From Endocalyx cinctus (lineage: Eukaryota > Ascomycota > Sordariomycetes > Amphisphaeriales > Apiosporaceae): DNA of 64,000 nucleotides. The stretch lies in contig BCKC01000006.1 of the NCBI GenBank assembly GCA_001600455.1, forward strand, positions 2,356,001 to 2,420,000, in the 5' to 3' direction. The position numbers were made by a program, and so were the translations under genes. The notes beneath the pieces are model-generated. The model did no database searches, had not been told where the DNA came from, and saw only the letters and a list, made by a program, of their open reading frames with translations. Positions 23,921 to 35,383 of the stretch are shown here, one piece after another; within the stretch, counting starts at the first letter, position 1, and the number at the start of each line of letters is the position of its first letter.

Positions 23921-26178
23921 ATGGCGCCAGTAACTCGATATGATGGAGCGTTACCATTATATATGGTTGATAAACCACCGTATATGATAGAGATGTCTGA
24001 TGCTCCCGCCGTCGAAGGAGAAACGAAACCATACAGACACGCCAAAGCGAAAGATGGTTTTCTTACCCGTCCCGAACCGCATATCGCTACCATTTACGAT
24101 ATCTTTACCAACAGCGCGAAACAGCACCCCGATAGAAACGCGGTCGGTACTCGTGAGCTAATAAAAACACATGTCGAGACGAAGAAAGTCCCCAAGATCG
24201 TCGACGGCGTTAAGACAGAGGTTGAGAAACAATGGACGTATTACGAGTTGTCGCCTTTCAAATACTTAACTTTCAAGGAGTATGAAGCTCGAGCTTTAAA
24301 TGTCGGCGCTGGTTTAAGAAAGCTGGGTTTAAATCCAGGTGATCGAATTCACATCTTCGCTTCTACTAGGTAACTTTTTTTTCTTTTCTTTTTTTTCCCC
24401 TGGCTTTTCCTCATTCTCTTTCCACTGTTTTTCTTCCCAAATGCCTTTATAAGGTAGCTAATTTTTCCTGGTTTAGCGCCAACTGGCTATGCTTATCACA
24501 CGGATGCTCTTCTCAGTCTATCACCATCGCGACCGCCTACGATACCCTCGGACCCGATGCGGTCGAATACTCCTTAACCCAAACCGAAGCGAAGCTCATG
24601 TACACCGACCCTCACCTGCTCAAGACCGCTAGCCTCCCTTTGAAGAATGCGAAAGACGTCAAATTTCTCGTTTACAACGATGCGACTACGATACCTTTCT
24701 CTGAAGATGACATAACTCAGTTCAAATCTACCCATCCTCAACTTACCGTGGTATCCTACTCGGAACTCGTTTCCCTGGGCAAGGAAAACCCCGTACCAGC
24801 TGTACCCCCGAAACCTACCGACCTCTGCTGCATAATGTATACCTCTGGTTCTTCTGGCACGCCCAAAGGTGTACCCATCGCCCACGAGGCCCTCGTTGCC
24901 GGCGTAACTGGTCTCTTCAGGAACATCGAGGAGACTATCTCCTTTAACGACTCCGTCTTAGCCTACCTACCCCTCGCCCATATTTTGGAGATGGCCGTAG
25001 AGAACATCGTCATCTTCGTGGGAGGCACTCTAGGTTACGGGTCGCCGCGCACGTTGGCCGACTCGTCGATGCGCAACTGCGCCGGCGACATGCGCGAACT
25101 CGCGCCCACCATCATGGTCGGCGTTCCCCAGATCTGGGAAACGATAAGGAAAGGGATCGAGACCCGCGTCAATTCGAGCGGCGCTCTGACTAAGAACTTG
25201 TTCTGGGGCGCTTTCAACTTAAAGTCTTTATTGGTATCGACCGGGTTACCCGGCGGCTTCGTCCTCGATGCTTTGGTGTTCAGCAAGGTTCGCCAGATGA
25301 CGGGCGGCCGCTTGCGATTCCTCTTCAACGGCGGCAGCGGTATCTCGGAGGGTACCCTGAAATTCGCGAGTATGGTGCTCGCGCCGATGGTCACGGGATA
25401 CGGCCTGACGGAGACGTGCGCGAACGGCTCCCTCGGCAGCCCCTTACAATGGACCGCGAACGCCATCGGCCCGGCTCCGCCCGCGCTGGAGGTCAAGCTC
25501 GTCAGCATACCCGACATCGGCTACAGCACCTCGACGACCCCGCCTCAGGGCGAGGTCCTTCTTCGCGGCCTCCCCGTCGCGAAGGAGTACTACAAGAACC
25601 CGGAGGAGACGGCCAAGGCGTACACGTCGGACGGGTGGTTCCGCACGGGCGACATCGGCGAGATCGACGCGGTCGGGCACATCAAGCTGATCGACCGGGT
25701 CAAGAACCTCGTGAAGCTCCAGGGAGGAGAATATATCGCGCTCGAGAAGCTCGAGGCCATCTACCGCGGCAGCACGTACGTCAACAACCTCATGATCTAC
25801 GGCGACAGCACCCAGCCCCGCCCCATCGCCGTCATCGCGCCGAACGAGAAGCCCTTGACCGAGCTCGCGGATAGCTTGGGCGTGGACCATCATCACATGC
25901 ACGCCGATAAGAAGGTCAAGGAGGCCGTTCATAAGGACCTGATCGCCACGGCTAAGAAGGCGGGCTTGTCCCCGCTGGAGATGATCACGGGCGTGGTCCT
26001 CGTTGAGGAGGAGTGGACTCCTGCTAGCGTAAGTTTTTTTTTTCTACCTGCTCTTTTCCGCGTCTTAAGTGCTAATTTTTTTATGAAATATTAGGGTCTC
26101 GTCACGGCTACCCAAAAAGTCAACCGCAGAGTCCTCAAGGACCACTACAAGATGCAGATCGCCAAGTGCTTCCAGTAA
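23921..26178 (+). CDS. FAA1: Long-chain fatty acyl-CoA synthetase
   Basis: Activates long-chain fatty acids to acyl-CoA through an acyl-AMP intermediate, for lipid synthesis and turnover. Exons 23921-24369, 24477-26028, 26095-26178 (introns 107 and 66 bp); 694 residues, the usual Faa1/Faa4 length. AMP-binding motifs: YTSGSSGTPKGVPI (P-loop), YGLTETCANG (adenine site), and DGWFRTGDIGEID with KLIDRVKNLVKLQGGEYI (ATP/AMP and hinge). The C-terminus KCFQ is not a PTS1 signal, so a cytosolic, ER or lipid-droplet enzyme is more likely than a peroxisomal Faa2 type. The N-terminal residues PPYMIE and the long insert before YLTFKEYE match the fungal Faa1 group. It converges on the deubiquitinase. Confidence 0.94.
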
Positions 26179-27630
26179 TCCCCGCGGCTTTTTTGAGTAA
26201 TATTTAACAATGTGGTGCTTCGCTATAATTATACCTAAGATTATGATTAGCACCGTGTACGATTTTTGTTTTCATATTACTTCTATTTTCGTCTTGTTCT
26301 TTATAATAGATTTTTTTTTTTTTTCGTACGCATTAATCCATAATTTTTTTTTCTTCCTATTGATCTTCACTTTTATTCTTCTGCGTTGTATTTTATTTTG
26401 AGTTTGCTTTTTTTTTTCCGTCGCTCCCGCGTGATGAGTTACAAGAGAGAGAGAGACATATACACCGGACGAGATTATTATAGATGGATATCCACACAGA
26501 ATTAGAGAGATTTTTATCAAACGCAAGGAGGAGAAACAGAGATCGTTCTCGGTAATAAGGAGGAAGAGGAGGAAGTTCTCGGAAGGATGGGGAATATGAC
26601 TAGGAATACTTCGAGATTAGAATAAGAATATGTTCTTGCTTGCCTGTTCTGCTTTGTTGGTGATTGTGTCTCTTTTAAATAAAAATATACACCTGAGACG
26701 TATTGTGAAGGGGAAGAGAGCAGCTGTCCTCACGTAAAATGGATCGAAACCGATGGACTACGGTAGGCCTGTCCGAATATACAACAAAGAGGCCCAACGT
26801 CCCTAATACCCTCGACCAGCTGAATAGTATAGTTGGAGAATTCTTCCTACTCGGAACGAAAATGAATTGTTTAAAAAGTACTTAGAAGAGAGAGAAAATA
26901 AACGCAAGAGGAGTAGGGAAAAAGTCGGTTCCTGATTTCATCAGACAAGTAAATACTAATATTGTATCCATTCAATTCTAACTAACCCCTCTTCCCCCCT
27001 TTCTATTTCCTGTCTTCCGCTGTGTGTATCTACCAGTCTACATCTGTCACTCTTTTCCACCATATCACATCCCCCCTATTCCCATTCCCCCCTCCAACCC
27101 CAACTTAAAACAAAACCTACTGGATTGAGAGGAGTAAATTTTGGTCTATCCATTTGCACAACACAAAATCACGAATTAACGCTTAAACACAAACACCGAG
27201 AGAGAGAAAAAAAAAAACAAGCCTTCAAATAAGTGATATCGAGGTTTAGAATAAAATTCCTATTTAAAAACTTGATACAGCTCGAGTAAAAGGAGAAAAT
27301 TAATAAAGAGAAAAAGAAAGAGGGAAAAAAAAAAGGACTCTACGCTTGTTTAATTCTTAATAGGGGTTTTAATAATAAAAAAAAAAAAAAAAAAAAGTAC
27401 GAAAAAAATAAAAGAACACCAATACACCTGGATTTCGGGTATTCCCTTCCTTTCTTTTTTTTTCCTCCCCCCCCCTCTTTCTGCTCTAAATTCCTCCTGC
27501 TCCCTTTAAAACACTAACATGCACACACACACACACACACACGCACACGAGACTTTAATTAATTCAAGGTTGGAAGAAAAAAGAAAAAGAAAGAGAGAGG
27601 AACGTTCCCTCAAATTCAAATCAATCCAAA
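26179..27630. other. Convergent 3' region, homopolymer- and microsatellite-rich
   Basis: 1.45 kb between the stops of FAA1 and the deubiquitinase. It contains long T runs (about 26311-26323), A runs (about 27378-27396) and a (CA) dinucleotide tract at 27522-27542. No supported gene; both 3' UTRs presumably lie here. Confidence 0.6.
27522..27542. repeat. (CA)n microsatellite, 21 bp
   Basis: Uninterrupted CA dinucleotides followed by GCACAC, about 90 bp downstream of the deubiquitinase stop, so probably in its 3' UTR. Confidence 0.9.
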
Positions 27631-30600
27631 TCAAATCGTTACGTCTCTTCGTCGATAATACAACACGACGGGGGTAGCCGTGCGCGCGGAGTTGTAGTAA
27701 ATACTGTTCATCCACGACGTCGTAGGTTTCTGGGGAGCCGAGATTCTCGAGTCCTCGTGCTCGGTCCAGGTCGACTGCGGGGACATGTCGTCCCGGATCT
27801 GGGCCCAGTAGTGGCCCATGTTGGTCTGCACGCCGCTGTGTACCTCGAGCGCGTAGAGATCGTACGTCTTCTCCCCCTGGGCCGCGAACCCGTCCGCGTG
27901 CTCGCCCGTGCCCAGGGCCTGCTCGACTTCCCCGAGCGCCGTCCCGCCGATCAGGTGCTTGCCGAGGTCGAGCTGGTTGAACGGGAATCGGACGGGCGTA
28001 AGCGACTTCTTCGTCCCCCCGCCGGCGGTGCTGAAGCTTCTGACGATATCAATCCTAAGTAGAGGAGGGAATCTGGAAAGAGAAGACGCGAAGCGGGCGT
28101 ATTTTCCTTGGCAACGCGTACAGGTCGCTTCGCGTTCCTCCGGTTGGAAAATGGTGGCTAAAAGGTCCTCTAAATCAACGGAGTCGGAACCTATTCCCGG
28201 ATTCACTTGAAGAGAGTGGGCCGCTTGTGCTGTATAAGTTAAATCATGGCAGCTGAGGCACGTCCTGTCTTGTACCGCGACGACGTCCCAATGTTTCCTT
28301 ATAACTGAAAACCCGACATTATTAAGCAGTTCAGCCCAGTGATTTACGACGGCGGCGGCTGGTGGTGAGATATTACTAGGGGTATTGGGCTTAAATTTCA
28401 GAGGCACATTAGTCTCGATATCGAGTTGTTCCCAGAGGAACATGAGAAATTCTATGGTGTCGTGCTGATTGAGATCCCCAAAAACAACTGGGCCAGTCTC
28501 TATGGTATAGCCCGTGTGTATGGACCGAAGATAATGCTATGATCGTGTGAGTCTATCATCAAGACGCCAGAGGAGACGGGGAATACGTCACTTACCATCA
28601 GTGTCGAAGCTCTGATCACCGCAAGCTCTCTTTTGCTCATCCACTGGAGCAAATTACCCAAGACTCTACACATCAACTGCGGGTGGTCCATAACACTCCT
28701 TGGATTTCTAGGGCGCTTGTTTTGAGGCCACAATGGGTCTAGCAATTCGTTCGCAAAGCCTGGGGAATTGAGCATGCATTGAATGGCGGCGTTTGCGTAA
28801 CACCAAGGTCCTGGATTATAAAGACCGGTCTTGGTTTGTCCAGCGACAACAGCCATGGCAGCGCCGGCTTTGATGGGCTCGTCGGGGTTTGATTCGAACC
28901 CGCTATACCTGGTCTTTGCGGCCGCAGGCTTTGGGCGGACCGGGGGCATAGGCTCTAAGTTGTTAAGGTAATCCCCGTTGGAGTCGCTCATGGAACTGTC
29001 GGTCTCTTGCTGACTCGTAGAACTCATTGATTCCGGCAAGTTGTTAACACTCGGGAAACGACGATCAAACTCCTCTCTCGATCTCGTGTAGTCGAAAGAA
29101 TCTGCCCGACCCCGGTCGAGAATCTCTTCAAACTGTGCTACCTCATCCCGGCCTAGTGTCCTGGTCTTCGTTCTGGACCGTTTAATGGCGCGGCTCGTAG
29201 AGTTATGTGAGGAGTTATCTAGGGTCTGGGACGTCTCGAGTGCCTGCCAACCAACCTCGTCTGTCCACGCGTCTATGCCACCAACTAAAAGCTTCGGGGC
29301 GTTTTTGAGCGGCCTGCTATAGTTATAATGTGTCAATGCTTGTCTCAAAGTGTACAGAGCCATCTCCTGCGCATCCCCGGTTATTCTTGTCGGAATGGAC
29401 GTGGAGTTTTGATCATAAATGACGACCAAGTCAATTTTATCTCGCTGCTCAAAAGCCAGTCGCTCGTTTGAGGGAGAAAGTACCATGCTATCTACGATAT
29501 CATCGGCAGAGATATTTCCGCGTGACAAGATCTCGGGCTCGACACAAATAGTTCGATGGGACATAATGTGTCCCTCGTCGAAGAACTCCCGATCACGAGC
29601 ATCAATCAAAAGTAATTGAATCTTGGAAGATCCTTGGTTCATGTACTGTAGAAGTTCTTTCACAGTTAACGTGTCTCCATCGGGTATCGTCACGCTAGTT
29701 GACGTTGCCGTCGAACGGGGTTCTCCGTACGTATGCGCCGTCACAAAACGTTCGGTACTGTGTGACCTAATGGCGAGTTCCATCGACGTCCGAGCTGATG
29801 CGCTAGGGGCCATGGCAATCGAATTTGTCCGACTGAACATGCCGCGAGGGGTGCTAGATGGCAAGTTCGCAACCTCGCTAGTAACAGTACCCCTAGCGGG
29901 GCTGTAAATTGCATCCGGCAGCTTCGGCATCATGGGTACAGCGCTGTCAATGGCCGGGAGGGTCCTTGGAGATGCTGCCGACGCAGAAGCTCCGACTTCC
30001 TGGGAAACACGCAATTTGGAGAAACGAGCTGCTAGATCTTGCGGCGAGTTTACCGATCCCGGCTTTATTGCGTTTCCGTGGAGGGCGAACGGTTTTGGCT
30101 GCACCGCAGGCTTAGATCTGTTCTCCAGGCTATAGTTTCTAGAATGGCCCTTGGAGAACTCTTGCGCTTTCTCGCTGTGTAAGGGTTTCGACGGGAGAGT
30201 TGACGGCGTATCAGGAAGGTTCATGAGGGCTTGCTCGGAAGATCGGGATTGCCTTGTCGGCTGTACGCCACTCTCTCGGTTGTCTTTTTTGATTTCTTCC
30301 TTTATGGAATCAAAGGCCGAACCATTGTTGGTGATCTTGACTTTGAGCGCACTATAAAGGCGACCCAAATCACCACGATCCGACTTCATAGAAGGATATT
30401 CCTTATGCTTCGGTACCTTGTCGACAGCTATGGTGAAAGCCTTGATATATTCTTGTAATGCTAAATCCGGTCGACGGAAGTCCTTAAAGGTGATCGCCTG
30501 TCGCATATGGTTGTCTCCAATCTCTAACATCTTCCGCAGAGGCGTATGAGGATTGAGGTCAACACTGACGGATACTATATCGTCTATATGGCGATAGTGT

Positions 30601-30740
30601 CGCTTGTTTGAGGAGTTTCCATTATGAATATCGCCCTGACCCAGGGTTCCAGAGGCTCCTTGGGAGGAGTTGGTCATGTTGGAAGCAGTAGGACGACTCG
30701 GGGCGAGGGTAGTAGTGCTCGAATATGCGATTGGGCTCAT
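27631..30740 (-). CDS. Ubiquitin carboxyl-terminal hydrolase, Doa4/USP8-like (rhodanese + USP)
   Basis: Cysteine protease that removes ubiquitin from proteins; the Doa4/Ubp4/USP8 group acts on cargo at late endosomes. Exons (minus) 30740-28596 and 28536-27631 with a 59-bp intron; 1,016 residues. Order: an N-terminal helical segment (about 35-115) resembling a USP8-type dimerisation region, a long disordered linker, a rhodanese-like domain (about 355-495), then the USP domain. The Cys box reads NPGPWCYANAAIQC (Cys647), the QHDTIEFL box follows, and the His box is GHYWAQIR (His957) with a later EDSRIS. Paired CxxC motifs (CLSC, CTRC) suggest the usual USP zinc ribbon. In the rhodanese domain the place of the catalytic Cys reads YDQNSTS, so it looks non-catalytic. 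The gene is divergent from VPS27, which fits an endosomal role. Confidence 0.88.
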
Positions 30741-32135
30741 GATGTGGCGGCAGAGAATCCAAAGGCAGATATCATAACGTGAATGTCTTTAATAATAGTA
30801 TCGAATATTTCGACATGAATGCAAGGGGGTAAAACAAGAGAACGTGAGGAACTCATGAGTGCCGTTCTATCTTGTTTAAGAGAGTCTTAAGTGTCGCGAT
30901 TGTTCCGAGGACGGACGTTGGAATGAAGTGGCATTCTTCTGAAGAATAAGAATATCTGTAAACGGTAACCTAGGGAAACTTGAAAGAAGCAGATGACGAG
31001 AACGGAACTGTCAAAGGAATGAATTCAGTTAATAGACAAACAAACATGGTGAACAATTCAAAATCAAAAATATCTCAAGAATAAAAAGAATACGCCATAC
31101 TTTATTACTTATTCTATTTCTGGTGAATATAATATTTTATTCGTCTTCTCTTAACATACCTATTGTGTATATCAGTAGCAAAGGTAGCAAAGGTAGCAGT
31201 AGGTAATAATAATTGAAACTACCCACTACGTAATTTTACACGGTACGCAATAAGGTGGCAGGGTAGACAAAGAGAGAGAGACCACTAGAGACAGAGACGC
31301 CTAAGTACTATTATGTAAGGTGGGTTAAGGGTACTTAGGTACTTAAGTACTTAAGTCTGTTGGCCTAAGCAAGTGGGCGGTGGGCTGGGGTTGGCTGGTT
31401 GGGTGTCAACTTTGATCTCTCACAGCCTGGTGTTAGGCGGTGGTTAAGCGCCAAACCTATCCACTACGGTTGAGTTGTTTTCTGGCTTACATACTATAAA
31501 GTTATTTCATCTCTAAATAGATACTATAGAAACAAGGCTGAAATAATATACAGTAGAGATGAAATTATATATCCACGGATAAGTGTTCAAGACCTAAGTC
31601 TACTACATACCTGAATATGTCCACTACCAGTAGGTACTTACACATGTTATTAGAGTGGCTAACGTACCTAGTCAGGACTCAGTAATGATTATATTTAGTA
31701 CCCTACCTAAGCCTATAAGTATCAAGTACTCAGTACATTATACCTATACATATAGGTACCTAGGTAGGTATTACGTAGTTACCTAATAGGTTATTTGCCT
31801 GCCTTGTCAACAGCATGTGCATGACTCTAGTAGCTTGCTTAATCGCCTGCATTTATATAGGAGCTACTACGTAAATATGAAGAGCTCCTCAAAGTAGGTA
31901 GTAATAATAGACGACATCCATAGAATCATCTTCTTCACTTCCATCATATGAGTTGGAATCATCTCTCAAAACTATACCTATCGCATCATCCTTTCCGAGT
32001 CATCAACTCAAATATTATCCATCCTCCCTCCATCATTTATCTTACCGACCAAAAACACTCCGATTTCCGAGTTGCGATCAAGTCGCATAGTTCGCCCCCT
32101 TCTCCAAAAATCCATATCATTCCCATTTTTTCAAC
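30741..32135. other. Divergent promoter region, deubiquitinase / VPS27
   Basis: 1.4 kb shared upstream region. It is rich in TAGGTAC, AAGTACTTAA and GTACCTAG words (31,318-31,350; 31,625-31,640; 31,660-31,790), with short tandem repeats (AAGGTAGC near 31,181). No supported gene; the 63-codon frame at 31948-32139 has no recognisable content. Confidence 0.55.
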
Positions 32136-34658
32136 ATGATGGGAGGTTGGTGGTCGTCCTCGGCCAATAGCGCCTTGGATGAACAGATTGATAAAGCTAC
32201 CGGCAGCAGTTTGTATGCATTTCTAACTTTCATCATCATGATATCAAAACGAGAACAATCTTGACGGCTAATTCGGGAAATGATGAATAATTTAGAGAGG
32301 ACATTGCCCTCAACCTGGAGATTTCTGATGTCATTAGATCGAAAACAGTCCAACCCAAAGAAGCGATGCGTTCCTTAAAGCGACGCATTGGCAACAAGAA
32401 TCCGAACACTCAACTCAGCGCATTAAATGTATTCCATTTCTCTATCCAACTCGCTATTATATTTAGTACTAGTCGAGATGATCGCGCTAATCCGATACGA
32501 TATTCTAGCTCACAGATACCTGCGTCAAGAATGGCGGATCCCACTTCCTTGTCGAGATCGCCTCCCGGGAGTTCATGGATAACTTAGTTTCTCTCCTTCA
32601 CGCCGTCGGTCCCGCCGCCATTAATCTCGAAGTGCGAGCCAAAATGCTGGAATTAATCCAGTCCTGGGCCGCTGCGACGGAAGGGCGATACGACCTGAAA
32701 TATATCGACGAAACATACCGAACACTACAAAAGGAAGGCTTCCAGTTTCCTCCCCGGACGACCGTGGCAAGTAGCATGATAGACAGTAGTGCGGTATGTA
32801 CATACATTTTTTTATATCCACTTTCCCTTCGCATGCCATCTTCCTCATTCAGATCGATGATCGTGCTAACGAGACGGACGTAGCCTCCCGAATGGACCGA
32901 TTCCGACGTCTGTATGCGTTGTCGGACACCGTTCACCTTCACCAACCGCAAACATCATTGCCGCAACTGCGGTAACTGCTTTGATCAACAGTGCTCGTCT
33001 AAGACTATTCCGTTACCACATTTGGGCATCATGCAACCCGTGAGAGTCGATGATGGGTGCCATTCGAGACTTACCGACAGGTCCAACAGAGGTGGTCCCG
33101 CCGGGTTTGACCAGTCTCCCATAAGCTCATCTTTTCCTCATAAGAACCGCAGTACCACTAATATGCAGCCACGAAACGCTCGGGTGGATGACGCATTCGA
33201 CGAGGATTTAAAGAAGGCTCTTGCCATGAGCTTAGAGGAAGTCCAAAGCCATTCCCGTGGAGGTTACGTCGCGCCCAAAGATAATACACCGTCGGCAGCC
33301 CGTACTAATGGCCACACATCATCACCCCCAGTCGCCGCGCCCGAGGACGAAGACGAAGATTTGAAGGCTGCTATAGCCGCATCGCTCGCGGATATGGAAG
33401 AACAGAAGAAAAAGCACGCAGCAGCGCTGAAGCAGCACGCGACCGGAGCCGAAGACATGGCCACCTCCTCATTTTCTCTACCCAAAAACGATTACGAACT
33501 GACGCCCGTCGAAGCCGAAAATATTAACCTCTTTTCGACGCTGGTCGATCGATTACAGACACAACCCCCGGGTACGATATTAAGGGAGCCTCAGATTCAA
33601 GAGCTATACGACTCAATCGGCGCACTACGTCCCAAACTAGCTCGAACATACGGAGAGACGATGAGCAAGCATGGTAAGATAGTTATGCGTCTCTGATCAC
33701 TAGTTTACGTCCGTACTAACACTTTGAGAAAGATACGTTGCTGGATCTTCATGCCAAGCTATCGACGGTGGTTAGATATTACGATAGAATGCTGGAAGAA
33801 CGTCTCTCGAAGGCTTACAGTCAGCACAGCATCGCCGGATACAGCCTCCCCACCGGCAGGCAGCCTTCGGGCCCCTATCCTACCATGTCAAACGCACCCA
33901 CAGGCGCTCCGTCGTCAGCCGAGACATTCTACGGCGGTGAGCAACAGCCGGCGAACATGGGCAGGGCATCCGTAGGTCATATATATGCTCAACACACGCA
34001 GCCGACACCTCAAGCGCATTTTTCAAGCTACGATAAACGCAGCTCTGTACCAATCCCTCCAAATACGCAATATCCGCAGCCGGGCATTCAAAGGAGTGAA
34101 AGCTGGCAGAACCAAGGACCGTCGGCGCCTAGTCAATATCAAACTCCGGGAGGATACGCTCCTACAGAACAGCATCCTGTCCCACCCAGTCACTTAGCTC
34201 ACCCGTCACCTCAAACGCCTAATAATCAAGGGAGCGAACCCGTTGGTCCGGCACCAACCGATCCTGCCGCGGCTTATTATTTCAATAATGCGTTGCCAGG
34301 CGGCGATAGCCATGTTCCGATGGCACCTCCGGAGGCCGCTACGTCTCCATATCCGAACTTACAGCAACCAGTAAGCTACGGGGGACCTTCTATTCCTCCT
34401 ACGCCTGCCACAGTTACAGCACAGCCTTCACAGCCGGGACAAGCTCCACAGCAGTATCATCCAGCAATGCCACAAGTACAGCAACCCTATTGGCAACAGC
34501 AGCAGCCATCTCAACAACAGCAAAACCCAGCTTCAGCACCCCAACCTGTCCAGGCCAGTGCTCCAAGCTATGCCGGGTATGCACAAGACAGCTTCCCCTC
34601 GGCACCTCAACATGCTCCTCATCAACCGGCGGTAGAAGAGAGCTTGATTGATCTATAA
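32136..34658 (+). CDS. VPS27: ESCRT-0 subunit Vps27 (VHS-FYVE-UIM)
   Basis: Gathers ubiquitinated cargo on endosomes and starts multivesicular-body sorting. Exons 32136-32212, 32296-32428, 32509-32793, 32884-33673, 33733-34658; introns 59-90 bp; 736 residues. The VHS domain is residues 1 to about 150 ([20 protein letters not shown]). The FYVE finger is about 166-225, with [12 protein letters not shown] and QPVRVDDGC for PI3P binding. Two ubiquitin-interacting motifs follow: [14 protein letters not shown] near 270 and [16 protein letters not shown] near 321. A P/Q-rich tail carries PTDP (about 602, a Vps23/TSG101-type P(S/T)xP motif) and ends in LIDL, a clathrin box. All expected parts are present. 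First of two adjacent methionines taken as start. Confidence 0.95.
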
Positions 34659-35383
34659 ATAATTAAGTGCACATACAATTTGTATAAAAGAAGAAGAAAG
34701 AAATGGGCGCGTTGACGAAAGTTTTCTATGAAAGCTTATTATTTCTGAAGGCTAGGTGATAGGAAATTCTGGGAAAGAATCAAGTTTATGTATTAAAAGT
34801 ATGGTAACTTGGCGATGACAATATAGTCAGTTTGAAGCAATTCTAACACAGGAGTTGCTGCGCCTGATAATCACAATCTGACCTTAATTAAGAAAGTTAA
34901 TAACGCCTTGGAGGGTTACGCTTAAATGTCTTTTCCCAGATGTCTTTTTAATGTAAAGTTTGCATTATACGGAGTACTTGAAAAGTATGTATCGTACTTC
35001 ATTGTAGTATGTTTACTAGGAAGTGAAGCCAGTGAATTTACTTATTTTGTAATAAGTACTCTGTCTCTGTACGGTGGGGTGAACTAAGTACTTTACTATA
35101 CCCATGGACGCTACTTAGTACTGTACCTGGTGTGCTATGTCATATGTCATAAAGTGCCCCTCCATTTGAATTTCACCCCGCGTCTTTGTTTCTTATTTCT
35201 ACCTACAAACTACAACGATCAGATCAAGCCTTACTATAAAAGTATCTGATATAAAAGTTTGGATGAAAAAACCCTTTCTCCAGTAGTTCAGTAAAGACGG
35301 TATTAGTTGATATAAAAGAACTACTTCATCCAAAATCATTTCTTCCACTTTTCTCTAGATAACTCTAGCTCGATAACTTCATT
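34659..35383. other. Intergenic region VPS27-HBS1
   Basis: 725 bp between two co-directional genes. AT-rich, with GTACTT/AAGTAC words near 34,970-35,120. A duplicated AGTT-GATATAAAAG type phrase occurs near 35,245 and 35,310. No gene seen; it should hold the VPS27 3' UTR and the HBS1 promoter. Confidence 0.5.
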
